NCBI RefSeq assembly: GCF_022828475.1
Contig: NZ_CP059557.1
Span: 372,001 to 436,000, forward strand
Origin: Saccharopolyspora gloriosae
GTDB taxonomy: Bacteria > Actinomycetota > Actinomycetes > Mycobacteriales > Pseudonocardiaceae
Length of the DNA: 64,000 nt
Direction: 5' to 3'
Position 1 is the first letter of the stretch, and every line of letters begins with the position of its first letter. Positions 8,817 to 17,977 of the stretch are shown here, piece after piece. The position numbers were made by a program, and so were the translations under genes. Under the pieces are notes generated by a model, which was given only the letters and a program-made list of their open reading frames with translations, was not told the DNA's origin and did not search any database.

Positions 8817-8837
8817 ATCCGGGTGCGGATCCCGGAT
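8817..8837. terminator. Hairpin between the converging membrane-protein gene and radA
   Basis: Arms ATCCGGG and CCCGGAT with a 7-nt loop lie between the stop codons at 8798 (+) and 8844 (-). There is no T-tract. This is a weak candidate bidirectional terminator. Confidence 0.35.
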
Positions 8838-8843
8838 CCGGAA

Positions 8844-10226
8844 TCAGCGGGACCGCAGCGATTTCAGCGCCGTCTGCAGATCCGGCACCACGGTCGCCTT
8901 GATGCCGGACGGAAGCCTGCCCGAATCCGGCGGCACCAGCGCCCGGTCGAACCCCAGCCGCGCGGCCTCCGCGAGCCGCCGTCCCACCGCGCTCACCCGG
9001 CGGATCTCCCCGGCCAGCCCGACCTCACCGATCACCACCATGTTCGGCGGCAGCGGGACGTCCAGCGAGGACGACGCGATGGCCAAGGCGACGGCCAGGT
9101 CCGCAGCGGGCTCGGTGACCTTCATGCCGCCCACCGTCGCGGCGAACACTTCCTTCTCCCCGGTGCGAATCCGGCCGCGCTTGTCCAGCACCGCCAGCGT
9201 CATCGACACCCGAGCCGAATCCAGCCCGCTGACCGCGCGGCGCGGGATCTGCATCTGCGTCGGAGCCACCAACGCCTGCACCTCGGCCAGCAGCGGGCGC
9301 TTGCCCTCCACCATCACCGTGACCGCGGTGCCCGGCACCGCCGCCTCCTGCCGGTTCAGGAACAGCCCCGACGGATCGGTGACCTCCGCGATGCCGTCGT
9401 CGCGCTGCTCGAAGCAGCCCACCTCGTCGGCCGGGCCGAACCGGTTCTTGATGCCGCGCAGCATTCGCAGCGAGGAATGCCGATCGCCCTCGAAGTTGAG
9501 CACCACGTCCACCAAGTGCTCCAACGCGCGCGGCCCCGCGACCGCGCCGTCCTTGGTCACGTGCCCCACCAGCACCACCGGCAACCCGCGTTCCTTCGCC
9601 AGCGCCACCAGCCCGGACGTCACCGCCCGGACCTGGGTCACCCCGCCGGGAGTGCCGTCCACCTCCGGGGACTGCACCGTCTGCACCGAGTCCACGATCA
9701 GCAGCCCCGGCTTGATCGCCTCGACGTGGCCGAGCACCGCGGACAGGTCGTTCTCCGAACCCAGGAACAGTTCCGGGTCGAGCGAATCGGTGCGCTCCGC
9801 GCGCAACCGCACCTGACCGGCCGATTCCTCGCCGGTGATGTACAGCGACGGGCCGCCGGTGCGCGCCGCGGCCCAGCGGTGCGCGACCTCCAGCAGCAGG
9901 GTCGACTTGCCGACACCGGGCTCACCGGCCAGCAGCATCACCGCGCCGGGAACGATGCCGCCGCCGAGCACCCGGTCCAGCTCCGCGATGCCCGTCGCCA
10001 CCGCCCGCGCCGAGTCCAAATCGACCTCGCCGATCGGGCGGGCGGAGGTCGACGGCGTCGCCGGGGCCATCTTCGCGAGCGCGGGTTTGGCCGGGGCCGC
10101 CTCGTCCATGGTGTTCCACTCGTGGCACTTCGGGCAGCGGCCGACCCACTTGGCGACCTCGTGGCCGCATTCGGCGCAACGGAAGGCGGGCCGGGCGACA
10201 CGACCATTCTTGGCAGGCACGATCAC
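8844..10226 (-). CDS. radA: DNA repair protein RadA
   Basis: A 460-residue RecA-like helicase that helps branch migration in recombination. The N-terminal zinc finger uses C17, C20, C31 and C34 (CAECG and CPKCHEW). Walker A is GEPGVGKST at 101-109, the RadA-specific motif GIKNRFGPADE follows, and the C-terminus is the Lon-protease-like domain. The start is GTG 10226 (VIVPAKNGRV); GTG 10220 is two codons in. In M. tuberculosis disA follows radA directly. Here radA is followed after 45 bp by the converging membrane-protein gene, with no disA. Confidence 0.95.
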   Translation of the reverse strand: MIVPAKNGRVARPAFRCAECGHEVAKWVGRCPKCHEWNTMDEAAPAKPALAKMAPATPSTSARPIGEVDLDSARAVATGIAELDRVLGGGIVPGAVMLLAGEPGVGKSTLLLEVAHRWAAARTGGPSLYITGEESAGQVRLRAERTDSLDPELFLGSENDLSAVLGHVEAIKPGLLIVDSVQTVQSPEVDGTPGGVTQVRAVTSGLVALAKERGLPVVLVGHVTKDGAVAGPRALEHLVDVVLNFEGDRHSSLRMLRGIKNRFGPADEVGCFEQRDDGIAEVTDPSGLFLNRQEAAVPGTAVTVMVEGKRPLLAEVQALVAPTQMQIPRRAVSGLDSARVSMTLAVLDKRGRIRTGEKEVFAATVGGMKVTEPAADLAVALAIASSSLDVPLPPNMVVIGEVGLAGEIRRVSAVGRRLAEAARLGFDRALVPPDSGRLPSGIKATVVPDLQTALKSLRSR

Positions 10227-10318
10227 GAGGCTATCCGTTGGCCCCGACTGGGTTCGGTGCCGACATTCGCTCGCGTGTCTTTCGGGGGGCTTTGCAGAGC
10301 GGGCTGCGTGCTGGATCT

Positions 10319-10490
10319 GGTAGCGGAACCTCAGCGGCTTCCTCGCTGCGGGATCGATTTCTCATGTGTGCCGTGCACAGCGAAATCGCTGTCCTCGCGA
10401 GGAAGCCGCCGAGAACCCGCCGGTGGTCGTTTTGCTCTAGCCGGTCACTGGTCATCGGCTTCGCCGCTGAGAAGACAACGATCAACTGAT
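10319..10490. repeat. Hairpin repeat family, copy B (type I tail)
   Basis: This lies between lpqE and radA. The core runs 10319-10424, starting with GGTAGCGGAACC. The outer stem pairs 10330-10346 with 10397-10413 (one mismatch). Unlike the other copies, the inner stem is CGATTTC/GAAATCG (10355-10361 with 10382-10388), so the usual T-rich inner stem has been swapped for another paired sequence. The tail (about 10440-10475) has the type I hairpin CATCGGCTTCGCCG. The bases 10227-10318 between radA and the repeat show no gene. Confidence 0.85.
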
Positions 10491-10572
10491 CAACCGATCG
10501 AAAGATCGAAAAGTCAGGGGCACCGGAGGGGCTTCACGGGTGGCTCTGGGGTGCCGGGCGATCTTGGAAATG

Positions 10573-10600
10573 CCGAAGGCCGCCCGTGGGCGGCCTTCGG
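10573..10600 (-). terminator. Terminator downstream of lpqE
   Basis: A perfect 12-bp stem, CCGAAGGCCGCC (10573-10584) with GGCGGCCTTCGG (10589-10600) and a 4-nt CGTG loop, starts 22 bp beyond the lpqE stop. It separates lpqE from repeat B. Confidence 0.75.
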
Positions 10601-10622
10601 GTGACGCTGGGGGCGTCGGAGG

Positions 10623-11186
10623 TCAGTGGTGCGACTCTTCGCCGCCGGTGTCGGGGCGGGGGGTCGAGTCTTCGCCGATCGGGACCTGCACGGTGACCGG
10701 GCCGGCCTTTTCGAAGACGAAGGTCACCGGGACCGTCACGCCGGGCGTGATGTCCTGGGTGAGCCCCTTCAGCGTGATCGAGACCTCGCGCTGCTGGGTG
10801 CCACCGGCCTGGACGTCCTCCGCGCCGTAAGCGTGCAGTGCGGACCGCGAGGGCAGGGTCCGCTCCTGGCCGACCTCGACCGAGTTCGCGTAGGTGCTGG
10901 TGACCTGCACGAGCCGGTCCAGTTCGCCGGTGTCGTTGATCAGCACGCCCGCGAGCGGGGCGGACGAACCGGCGGGGTAGCGGGATCCGCTCTCCGGGAA
11001 GGACAGCGTCGCGTTGCGGACGCCGATGCCGTTGGCGTCTCCGCTGCCGCCGGCGACGGCGGCAACCTGCGTGTCGGTCTCGGTGACCTGACCCGCGCTG
11101 CAGCCGGCGAGTGCGACGACGGCACCCAGGCCGAGGGCGGCCGAGGTCAACCGCACGCGAAAGGTGTGGTGCTGAGGGCGGCTCAC
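10623..11186 (-). CDS. lpqE: Lipoprotein, LpqE-like
   Basis: A 187-residue exported lipoprotein. The signal peptide (residues about 10-29) ends in the lipobox ALAGC, followed by a Thr/Asp-rich linker and a beta-rich domain (residues about 45-170), then an acidic/His-containing tail ending EESHH. The start is GTG 11186 (VSRPQHHTFRVRL), which has AAGGA ten bases upstream. Position between carD and radA matches M. tuberculosis lpqE (Rv3584). The domain resembles the copper-chaperone PCu(A)C-like lipoproteins only loosely, so the function stays open. Confidence 0.75.
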   Translation of the reverse strand: MSRPQHHTFRVRLTSAALGLGAVVALAGCSAGQVTETDTQVAAVAGGSGDANGIGVRNATLSFPESGSRYPAGSSAPLAGVLINDTGELDRLVQVTSTYANSVEVGQERTLPSRSALHAYGAEDVQAGGTQQREVSITLKGLTQDITPGVTVPVTFVFEKAGPVTVQVPIGEDSTPRPDTGGEESHH

Positions 11187-11474
11187 GGTGGCAGTGTCCT
11201 TCCTGATAGCCGGACGACCGCGATGGAGCTTAATGGTCCGGTTCCCGTGACCAGTAGGCAGACCCCACATCGGCTCCCGCTCCCGTGTCGTGAACCGTGT
11301 TCGGAGGGTGTCCATAGTGGATCAAATGGGGGCTGGGGTAACCCTCCGGATGCATGTCCGGAGGTTGTTTGTCAACCCCCGATCGCGTCCTGACCTGCGA
11401 CGACACCTGGGAGCCGGTCGGAGCTCGGTTGCCGTGCATGCTAAGCTGGGCACAGCGAAAGGGGCAGAGGACAC
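11187..11474. promoter_or_regulatory. Divergent promoter region between lpqE and carD
   Basis: A 288-bp gap between two outward-facing genes. It should contain the promoters of lpqE and of the carD-ispD-ispF group. The sequence just upstream of carD has GAGG at 11467-11470 as ribosome binding site and a possible -10 element near GCTAAGCT (about 11440-11447). No clear operator is visible. Confidence 0.4.
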
Positions 11475-11963
11475 ATGGTTTTCAAGGTCGGAGAGACCGT
11501 CGTCTACCCGCATCACGGCGCCGCGCTCATCGAAGCAATCGAGACCCGTGTGATCAAGGGCGAGGAGAAGCAGTACCTCGTCCTCAAGGTCGCGCAAGGT
11601 GATTTGACCGTTCGTGTTCCCGCTGACAACGCCGAGATCGTCGGTGTTCGGGACGTGGTCGGTCAAGAGGGTCTCGATCGAGTCTTCGATGTGCTGCGCG
11701 CCCCGCATACCGAGGAACCGACTAACTGGTCCCGGCGGTACAAGGCCAACGTGGAGAAACTCGCCTCCGGCGATGTGAACAAGGTGGCCGAAGTGGTGCG
11801 CGACCTCTGGCGGCGCGAAAAGGACCGTGGGCTGTCCGCGGGTGAAAAGCGCATGTTGGCCAAGGCCAGGCAAATACTGGTCAGCGAATTGGCGCTGGCC
11901 GAAGGGACCGACGAAGGCAAGGCCGAGTCCCTGCTGGACGAAGTTCTCGCCACGGCAGTGTGA
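11475..11963 (+). CDS. carD: CarD-family RNA polymerase-binding regulator
   Basis: A 162-residue global transcription factor that binds the RNA polymerase beta subunit and stabilises open complexes at rRNA and other promoters; it is essential in mycobacteria. The N-terminal Tudor-like RNAP-interaction domain begins [17 protein letters not shown]; the C-terminal helical DNA-contacting domain includes [13 protein letters not shown] and the conserved [13 protein letters not shown]. Length and both domains are complete. ispD starts 20 bp downstream, so carD is probably co-transcribed with ispD and ispF, as in mycobacteria. Confidence 0.96.
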   Translation: MVFKVGETVVYPHHGAALIEAIETRVIKGEEKQYLVLKVAQGDLTVRVPADNAEIVGVRDVVGQEGLDRVFDVLRAPHTEEPTNWSRRYKANVEKLASGDVNKVAEVVRDLWRREKDRGLSAGEKRMLAKARQILVSELALAEGTDEGKAESLLDEVLATAV

Positions 11964-11982
11964 TCGGCGGGTCCTGCTCAAC

Positions 11983-12684
11983 GTGAAAGTGGTGGCCCTC
12001 GTTCCGGCCGCCGGGCGCGGCGTGCGCCTCGGTGCCGGAATGCCGAAAGCGCTGGTGCCGGTTTCGGGTGAGTCTTTACTGGTGCGCGCGGTCCGCGGTC
12101 TGCTGGACTCCGGCCGCGTGCACCACGTGATCGTCGCGGCTCCGCCCGATCAGGTGGACGTCGTCGAACGCGACCTCGGCGAATTCGACCCGGCCGTGGT
12201 GCACGTGGTGCCCGGCGGTGCGGATCGCACCGAATCGGTCCGCCTCGCGCTCGCGGTCACCGAACGCGTCGTGCCCGACGCCGAAGTGGTGCTGGTGCAC
12301 GACGCGGCACGTGCGTTCACCCCGGCGATCGTGATCACCGATGTGGTGGACGCCGTGCGCGCCGGCGCCTCCGCGGTGATCCCGGTGCTCCCGGTCGCCG
12401 ACACGATCAAGCAGGTCGACGCGGCGGGCTCGGTCACCGCCACCGTCGACCGGTCGCAGCTGCGCAGCGTCCAGACTCCGCAAGGTTTCAGCCTCGACAC
12501 GCTCCGCGCCGCCTACGACGCGGCGGGCGATGCCGCCACCGACGACGCCGGGCTCGTCGAACGGATCGGTGGCGAAGTGCGCACCGTGCCGGGGCATCCG
12601 CACGCATTGAAGATCACCACCGCGTTCGACTTGGCGGTCGCCGAGTCGGTGCTGGCCGTCGAACCGATCGGAGAACCCCGGTGA
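11983..12684 (+). CDS. ispD: 2-C-methyl-D-erythritol 4-phosphate cytidylyltransferase
   Basis: This enzyme transfers CMP from CTP to MEP in the non-mevalonate isoprenoid pathway. The 233-residue protein has the nucleotide-binding loop [17 protein letters not shown] near the N-terminus, [21 protein letters not shown] and TDDA in the family order. The start chosen is GTG 11983; two more GTG codons follow at once, so the true start may shift by a few residues. The stop overlaps the ispF start (GTGA), so the two MEP-pathway enzymes are translationally coupled. Confidence 0.94.
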   Translation: MKVVALVPAAGRGVRLGAGMPKALVPVSGESLLVRAVRGLLDSGRVHHVIVAAPPDQVDVVERDLGEFDPAVVHVVPGGADRTESVRLALAVTERVVPDAEVVLVHDAARAFTPAIVITDVVDAVRAGASAVIPVLPVADTIKQVDAAGSVTATVDRSQLRSVQTPQGFSLDTLRAAYDAAGDAATDDAGLVERIGGEVRTVPGHPHALKITTAFDLAVAESVLAVEPIGEPR

Positions 12685-13163
12685 CCGGACCACTGCCGAG
12701 GATCGGGCAGGGCGTCGACGTGCACCCCGTGGAAGCCGGCCGCGAGTGCTGGATCGCGGGGCTGCTGTGGCCCGGAGTCGACGGGTGCAGCGGGCACTCC
12801 GACGGCGACGTCGCCTCGCACGCGTTGTGCGACGCGCTGCTCTCGGCAGCGGGACTCGGCGATCTGGGCGCCGTGTTCGGCACCGGCGACGACCGGTGGG
12901 CCGGGGCGCACGGAGCGGAACTGCTCACCGAAGTGCTCTCCCGAGTCACCGCGGCCGGGTACCAGGTCGGCAACGCCACGGTGCAAGTGATCGGCAACGC
13001 GCCGCGCATCGGCAAGCGCCGGGACGAGGCGCAGCGGGTGCTCTCCGAGGTGCTCGGGGCGCCGGTGTCGGTGTCCGGCACGACCAGTGACGGGCTCGGC
13101 CTGACCGGCCGCGGCGAAGGTATCGCCGCAGTGGCCACCGCATTGCTCTTCTCGGCGGCTTGA
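12681..13163 (+). CDS. ispF: 2-C-methyl-D-erythritol 2,4-cyclodiphosphate synthase
   Basis: This enzyme cyclises CDP-ME 2-phosphate to MEcPP with release of CMP, two steps after IspD. The 160-residue protein has metal ligands D13 and H15 (GVDVHPV) and H47 in [19 protein letters not shown], and the signature [18 protein letters not shown] at the C-terminus. The length is normal for a trimeric IspF. It starts with GTG overlapping the ispD stop. The 71 bp before the next small gene contain no terminator that I can see. Confidence 0.95.
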   Translation: MTGPLPRIGQGVDVHPVEAGRECWIAGLLWPGVDGCSGHSDGDVASHALCDALLSAAGLGDLGAVFGTGDDRWAGAHGAELLTEVLSRVTAAGYQVGNATVQVIGNAPRIGKRRDEAQRVLSEVLGAPVSVSGTTSDGLGLTGRGEGIAAVATALLFSAA

Positions 13164-13234
13164 CCTGCGGGTTCGGTTAATTTCTCCCCACCAGGGGGAT
13201 AAGTCGGGGAAAGCTCGGGGTATGCACCCTGGCC

Positions 13235-13465
13235 GTGCCGCTCACCTGGGGTCATGCTCGACGCATGGTGATCGAACGTAACCGTTGGGCGAGAAGGGCC
13301 ATCGTCGGCCAGCCCATGATCGCTTGGCCCTGTTCGCTGCTGTTGTGGGCGGGTGGCGGTCCCGCCGCGCTCAGCCTGGCCGCCGTCATCCTCTGGCTCA
13401 GCACCGCCTCGTGCGTGTTCGGAATCGTCGCCCCGATATACCGAGAAGACGCCCGCCACTGCTGA
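13235..13465 (+). CDS. Small hypothetical membrane protein
   Basis: A 76-residue reading frame with a basic N-terminal part (RRMVIERNRWARRA) and about two hydrophobic segments (residues about 23-42 and 44-66). I do not recognise a family. The start may be GTG 13235 or ATG 13265 (MVIERNRW). Support for a real gene comes from the strong hairpin terminator that starts three bases after its stop and from its isolated position between ispF and the HAD gene. Confidence 0.45.
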   Translation: MPLTWGHARRMVIERNRWARRAIVGQPMIAWPCSLLLWAGGGPAALSLAAVILWLSTASCVFGIVAPIYREDARHC

Positions 13466-13467
13466 CC

Positions 13468-13499
13468 GAACCGGCGAGCACGGAGGTGCTCGCCGGTTC
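13468..13499 (+). terminator. Terminator after the small membrane protein
   Basis: A perfect 14-bp stem GAACCGGCGAGCAC/GTGCTCGCCGGTTC with a 4-nt loop GGAG. It begins three bases beyond the stop at 13465 and probably ends the carD-ispDF transcription unit. Confidence 0.8.
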
Positions 13500-13573
13500 G
13501 GTGCCGACGATCGCGGCGTGAGCTCGGCCGCGATCTGCGGACCGCGTCGGCCGTTGCCCGTACGGTGGGTTCC

Positions 13574-14281
13574 GTGAGCCTGCGCGCGGTGTTCTTCGAT
13601 TACTCCGGCACGTTGTTCCGGTTGGAACAGGACGAGACCTGGCTGGCCGGGCTCACCGACGGCAGCGGAGACCCGCTGAACGTGGAGGCGCAGACCGAAA
13701 TGCTGCGCAGGCTCACCGCGCCGACCGGCAACGTGGTGCGGATGGAGCCGGAGTTCCGGGACGCCTGGGACCAGCGCGACCTCGACCCCGCGATGCACCG
13801 CAAATCGAACCTCGAAGTGCTGCGCCTGTCCGGGGTCGGCACCGCCGAGCAGGCCGAGGTGCTCTACGGCCGGCTGATCGATCCGCTGTCCTGGACTCCC
13901 TACCCCGACACCGCTGAGGTGCTGCGCAAGTTGCGCGATGCGGGCGTGCTGATCGGCGTGATCAGCAACATCGCCTTCGACATCCGCCCGGCGTTCGCGA
14001 AGCTCGGCGTGCTGGACCTGGTCGACGAGTACCTCATGTCCTACGTCGAAGGCGTGATCAAGCCGGACCCGAAGCTGTTTCTGCGCGCCTGCGAGCGGAT
14101 CGGGGTGGCGCCGGAGGAAGCGCTCATGATCGGCGACAGCGAGGAGGCCGACGGCGGTGCCGCCGCGGTCGGCTGCGCGGTGTCCATCGTGGAACCGCTG
14201 CCCACCGCGCAACGCCCGGATGCGCTGCTCGCGGCGGTCGCCGAGCACGGTGTGCTGCCCGCGGCCACGAGCGAATCGTGA
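13574..14281 (+). CDS. HAD-family hydrolase
   Basis: A 235-residue haloacid dehalogenase-like hydrolase. Motif I reads FFDYSGTLF, with the nucleophile Asp present but Ser where phosphatases have the second Asp. Motif II is VISNIA, motif III the Lys in GVIKPDPK, and motif IV GDSEEAD. The cap region lies between motifs I and II. The missing second Asp makes ordinary phosphatase chemistry uncertain, though DxSGT variants are common among actinobacterial HAD proteins. GTG 13574 is used as start; GTG 13565 is three codons upstream. It precedes cysS by 100 bp. Confidence 0.8.
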   Translation: MSLRAVFFDYSGTLFRLEQDETWLAGLTDGSGDPLNVEAQTEMLRRLTAPTGNVVRMEPEFRDAWDQRDLDPAMHRKSNLEVLRLSGVGTAEQAEVLYGRLIDPLSWTPYPDTAEVLRKLRDAGVLIGVISNIAFDIRPAFAKLGVLDLVDEYLMSYVEGVIKPDPKLFLRACERIGVAPEEALMIGDSEEADGGAAAVGCAVSIVEPLPTAQRPDALLAAVAEHGVLPAATSES

Positions 14282-14380
14282 TCGACTAGTCGGTTCGGTC
14301 AGGGAGCGCCCGCCCGCGAAGCCTTGACGAGAAGCCCCCTGTCGTGGTTCACGATCGAGGTATCCCCGTACCATCGAGGC

Positions 14381-15775
14381 GTGAGCCTGCACCTACATGA
14401 CACCGCGACCCGCACGACGCGCGAATTCCACCCGCGCTGCGACGGAGTGGCGTCGATCTATGTCTGTGGGGCCACCGTGCAGGGCGTGCCGCACATCGGG
14501 CACGTGCGCAGCGGGCTCAACTTCGACGTGCTGCGCCGCTGGCTGCGACACACCGGTTACGACGTGCGGCTGGTCCGCAACGTGACCGACATCGACGACA
14601 AGATCATCATGAAGGCCGATGAGGCGGGGCGCCCCTGGTGGGAGTGGGCCGCCACGCACGAACGCGCCTTCGAGAAGGCCTACGACCAGCTCGGATGCCT
14701 GCCGCCGTCGGCGCTGCCGCGCGCGACCGGGCACATCGGCCAGATGGTGGAGCTGATCCAGCGGCTCATCGACAAGGGCCACGCCTACTCCGCGGGCGGC
14801 GACGTGTACTTCTCCGTCGGCTCGTTCAGCGAGGAGTACGGACGCCTCTCCGGCCAGCGCCTCGACGAGGTGCAGCAGGGCGAGTCCGCCGCGGGCGGCA
14901 AGCGCGACCCGCGGGACTTCACGTTGTGGAAGGGCGCCAAGCCCGGTGAGCCGAGCTGGCCGACGCCGTGGGGCGACGGGCGCCCCGGCTGGCACCTCGA
15001 GTGCTCGGCGATGGCCACCTACTACCTGGGCGGCGAGTTCGACATCCACGGCGGCGGCCTGGACCTGGTGTTCCCGCACCACGAGAACGAACTCGCGCAG
15101 TCCAACGCCGCCGGCGACCCGTTCGCGCGGTACTGGTTGCACAACGCCTGGGTGACCATGAGCGGCGAGAAGATGTCGAAGTCGCTCGGCAACACGATGA
15201 GCATTCCCGCGGTGCTGCAGCGCGCCCGCGCCAGCGAACTGCGGTACTACCTGGTCGGCCCGCACTACCGCTCGACCTTGGAGTTCTCCGAGGAAGCGTT
15301 GCAGGAAGCGATCTCGACCTACCGGCGCATCGAATCCTTCGTGCGCCGCGTCGCCCAACGCACCGGCGGCGTGGAACACGGCGACGTGTGCCCCGAATTC
15401 GTGGCGGCCATGGACGACGACCTGTCCACGCCGCAGGCGGTCGCCGCCGTGCACAACACGATCCGCGAGGGCAACGCCGCGCTCGACAACGGTGACGATC
15501 AGACCGCGCGCACCGCGGCGGCCTCGGTGCGCACCATGACCGATGTGCTCGGCCTGGACCCCCTCGCCCCGCAGTGGGCCGAGGAATCAGGTGCCGACGA
15601 CGGCGCGCGCCGGGCACTGACAGAGCTGGTGGACGGCCTGCTGGAGCAGCGGCAGAAGGCTCGGGCGGAGCGCGACTTCGCCACCGCCGACCTGCTGCGG
15701 GACCGGCTGCTGGCTTCCGGCGTCGCCGTCGAGGACACACCCGACGGTCCGCTGTGGACACTCAAGGACGGGTGA
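14381..15775 (+). CDS. cysS: Cysteinyl-tRNA synthetase
   Basis: A 464-residue class I aminoacyl-tRNA synthetase. The zinc ligand Cys29 lies in [13 protein letters not shown] is at 38-41 ([10 protein letters not shown]), further zinc ligands are in WHLECSAM and [11 protein letters not shown], and the KMSKS loop is [10 protein letters not shown]. The C-terminal DALR-like anticodon domain is complete. The start is GTG 14381 ([11 protein letters not shown]); an upstream in-frame ATG at 14324 would add residues without family similarity. The rlmB gene starts seven bases after the stop, as in mycobacteria (Rv3580c-Rv3579c). Confidence 0.95.
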   Translation: MSLHLHDTATRTTREFHPRCDGVASIYVCGATVQGVPHIGHVRSGLNFDVLRRWLRHTGYDVRLVRNVTDIDDKIIMKADEAGRPWWEWAATHERAFEKAYDQLGCLPPSALPRATGHIGQMVELIQRLIDKGHAYSAGGDVYFSVGSFSEEYGRLSGQRLDEVQQGESAAGGKRDPRDFTLWKGAKPGEPSWPTPWGDGRPGWHLECSAMATYYLGGEFDIHGGGLDLVFPHHENELAQSNAAGDPFARYWLHNAWVTMSGEKMSKSLGNTMSIPAVLQRARASELRYYLVGPHYRSTLEFSEEALQEAISTYRRIESFVRRVAQRTGGVEHGDVCPEFVAAMDDDLSTPQAVAAVHNTIREGNAALDNGDDQTARTAAASVRTMTDVLGLDPLAPQWAEESGADDGARRALTELVDGLLEQRQKARAERDFATADLLRDRLLASGVAVEDTPDGPLWTLKDG

Positions 15776-15782
15776 ACGAACG

Positions 15783-16754
15783 TTGGCAGGCAACGACAAG
15801 CGCCGTGGGGCTACCCGCAAGCCGGGCACCAAGAAGGGCATGGTGAAGGGCTCCGGCGGCCAGCGTCGAAAAGGACTCGAAGGCAAGGGGCCGACGCCGA
15901 AGGCCAAGGACCGCGTCCCGCACCCCGCGAAGAAGCGGGCGGACGCCGCCAAGGCGAAAGCCGACCAGCAGAACCGCAGGCAGCGCGAGCAGCGTGAACT
16001 GCCGGAGCTCGTCGCCGGGCGCAACCCGGTCGCCGAATGCCTCCGCGCGGGCGTGCCCGCCACCGGGCTGTACGTGGCGCAGGGCATCGACACCGACGAC
16101 CGCGTCAAGGACGCCGTGCGCAACGCGTCCGACAAGGGCATCTCGGTGGTCGACGTGCCGCGCACCGAGCTGGACCGGATCACCGGTGGCGCGCTGCACC
16201 AGGGCATCGCCCTGCAGGTGCCGCCGTACAAGTACACGCACCCGGAGGACGTGCTGACGCACGCCCGCGACTCCGGGATGCCGCCGCTGCTGGTGGCGCT
16301 GGACGGGGTGACCGACCCGCGCAACCTCGGTGCGGTGATCCGTTCGGCGGCCGCCTTCGGCGCGCACGGCGTGATCCTCCCGCAGCGGCGCAGCGCCGGA
16401 ATCACGGCCGTGGCCTGGCGCACCAGCGCGGGCACGGCCGCGCAGCTGCCGGTGGCGATGGCGGTGAACCTGACGCGGACGCTCAAGGACCTCAAGTCGG
16501 AGGGGCTGATGGTGGTCGGGCTCGACGCCGACGCCGACGTCACCTCCGATGAGCTGGAGCTGGCGACCGGGCCGCTGGTCGTGGTCGTCGGGTCGGAAGG
16601 GCGTGGACTGTCCCGTCTGGTTCGGGACACCTGTGACCAGACGGTGTCGATCCCGATGGCGGGGCAGGTGGAGTCGTTGAACGCTTCGGTTGCGGCGGGG
16701 GTCGTCTTGTCCGAGGTAGCTCGCCGTCGGCGGGTGCGGACTTTTAGTCGCTGA
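15783..16754 (+). CDS. rlmB: 23S rRNA (guanosine-2'-O)-methyltransferase RlmB/TrmH family
   Basis: A 323-residue SPOUT methyltransferase expected to methylate the 2'-OH of G2251 in 23S rRNA. The first 75 residues are very basic and Lys-rich, a common extension in actinobacterial members. Then come the substrate-binding domain ([16 protein letters not shown]) and the SPOUT domain with [24 protein letters not shown] and the knot motif [15 protein letters not shown]. It starts with TTG at 15783 directly after cysS. Hairpin repeat C begins 31 bp after the stop. Confidence 0.9.
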   Translation: MAGNDKRRGATRKPGTKKGMVKGSGGQRRKGLEGKGPTPKAKDRVPHPAKKRADAAKAKADQQNRRQREQRELPELVAGRNPVAECLRAGVPATGLYVAQGIDTDDRVKDAVRNASDKGISVVDVPRTELDRITGGALHQGIALQVPPYKYTHPEDVLTHARDSGMPPLLVALDGVTDPRNLGAVIRSAAAFGAHGVILPQRRSAGITAVAWRTSAGTAAQLPVAMAVNLTRTLKDLKSEGLMVVGLDADADVTSDELELATGPLVVVVGSEGRGLSRLVRDTCDQTVSIPMAGQVESLNASVAAGVVLSEVARRRRVRTFSR

Positions 16755-16785
16755 TTCCCGCCCGGTCGTTTGGCTTGGGGGTCGG

Positions 16786-17110
16786 GTGGCGGAACCTCAG
16801 TGAGCCTCTCGCTGCGGGATCTTTTTCCCTAGTGGCTCCGCCACGAGGGAAAAAGCTGTCCTCGCGAGAGGCTCACTGAGAACCCGCCGGTGGTCGTTTT
16901 CTTGACGTGGGCTATGTGCTTCGCACATACAGGCACGGCCTTCGGCCGCAAGGCAGGCGTGGCTTCGCCCGCCCTTCGCGGGCTTCGCCGCCGACTGCAT
17001 GGCTTTGCTGCGAGGCGCGGCCTTTGGTCGTAAGGCAGGCTTTGCTTCGCTTGCCCTTGGCGGGCTTCGCCGCCGATTGCATGGCTTTGCTGTTGCCACG
17101 GCCGGTTTGC
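16786..17110. repeat. Hairpin repeat family, copy C (complete core, long type II tail)
   Basis: The best preserved core. The outer stem CTCAGTGAGCCTCTCGC (16796-16812) pairs perfectly with 16864-16880. The inner stem CTTTTTCCCT (16821-16830) pairs with AGGGAAAAAG (16846-16855), and the apical hairpin is GTGGC/GCCAC. The internal loops TGCGGGAT and CTGTCCTC are the family constants. The type II tail (about 16905-17110) has GACGTGGGCTATG, the TTC-loop hairpins TGTGCTTCGCACA and CGGCCTTCGGCCG, and two degenerate units of the roughly 60-bp GC-rich repeat seen in copy D. It lies between the converging rlmB and LURP-like genes. Confidence 0.92.
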
Positions 17111-17113
17111 AGA

Positions 17114-17977
17114 TCACTTCTGGGCTTGGCCCAATGTCGTGTCGATTGTGAGTGCTGCTGCTACGACGAGGCTGAGCAGTGGGTCCGGTAGTGGGCGGTG
17201 CAGCTGCAGGACGTAGTTGTCGGCCGTGGTGAACATGGCTTTGCCCAGGCCCTGCCAGGTTTTGCTGATCTGGCCGATGTGCTCGTCCTGCGCGTCGATC
17301 ACCTTGAAGTCCCAGGCCCGCAGGTTCTGGGCGGCGATGCCGCCGAGGCGCTGCCCACCTGCCTCGAAGACGAACCGCGGCTTCCCGAAGACGTTCTCCA
17401 TCCGGATGTCGCCGACCGGGTTCCCGTCGGGGCGCTGGACGTGGACGGTCGACTTCCACAGCGTCGCCGGGCGGTTCATCGTGAGCACCGGTGCGCCGTG
17501 AGCGTCCCTGATCTCCAGCCGCACCGTCATCAGCGCGTCGAGCTTCGTGAACAGCCGCAGCGCCTTCTGCGCGCCGCTCTGCCCCGTCTGCACCACCGAG
17601 CCGAGCTGTCCGCCGTGCTGGTCGTAGACGGCGTACTCGTTGGCCATCTCGATCAGCTTCGCCTTCTGGTTGATCACCAGGACGGGCTCGCTGAACAAGG
17701 TGCCGCCGCCACCGGCGACGGTGCCGCCGACCCCGGCCTGCTGTTGTGCCTGGTGGCGCACGGAATCGGAGTCCCCGGTCCCACCGAGGGCGAGTTCGAT
17801 GGGGGAGGCGTCACCCTGGCCCGGCCGTCCGGGCTGCGGGCCGCCCGGCGCCGGTCGAGGTGGCTGCGGTGGTCGTGCGGGCTGGACGTGCGGGGTCCAC
17901 TGCCTGCCGTCCCACCAGCGCACGTAGCGCGGGTCGGCTTGATCCGGGTACCAGCCCGGCGGGGGCGGAGCGGTCAT
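17114..17977 (-). CDS. DUF2510 plus LURP-one/scramblase-like protein
   Basis: A 287-residue protein. The N-terminus has the DUF2510 motif PPGWYPDQADPRYVRWWDG (residues about 5-23), then a Pro/Gly-rich linker to about residue 75, then a beta-rich domain of the LURP-one-related/phospholipid-scramblase-like type (LVINQKAKLIEMANEYAVYD onwards to residue about 270). The function in actinobacteria is unknown; membrane or lipid association is an inference from the fold. The start at 17977 gives the DUF2510 motif at the expected place. It converges with rlmB across repeat C and is divergent from the MBOAT gene. Confidence 0.75.
   Translation of the reverse strand: MTAPPPPGWYPDQADPRYVRWWDGRQWTPHVQPARPPQPPRPAPGGPQPGRPGQGDASPIELALGGTGDSDSVRHQAQQQAGVGGTVAGGGGTLFSEPVLVINQKAKLIEMANEYAVYDQHGGQLGSVVQTGQSGAQKALRLFTKLDALMTVRLEIRDAHGAPVLTMNRPATLWKSTVHVQRPDGNPVGDIRMENVFGKPRFVFEAGGQRLGGIAAQNLRAWDFKVIDAQDEHIGQISKTWQGLGKAMFTTADNYVLQLHRPLPDPLLSLVVAAALTIDTTLGQAQK

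Noticed and set aside
10231-10485. Minus-strand 84-codon frame in the radA-lpqE gap, similar to frames in the other repeats
   Set aside because: The similarity comes from hairpin repeat B itself. The same frame recurs in several copies because the DNA repeats, and indels between copies break it.
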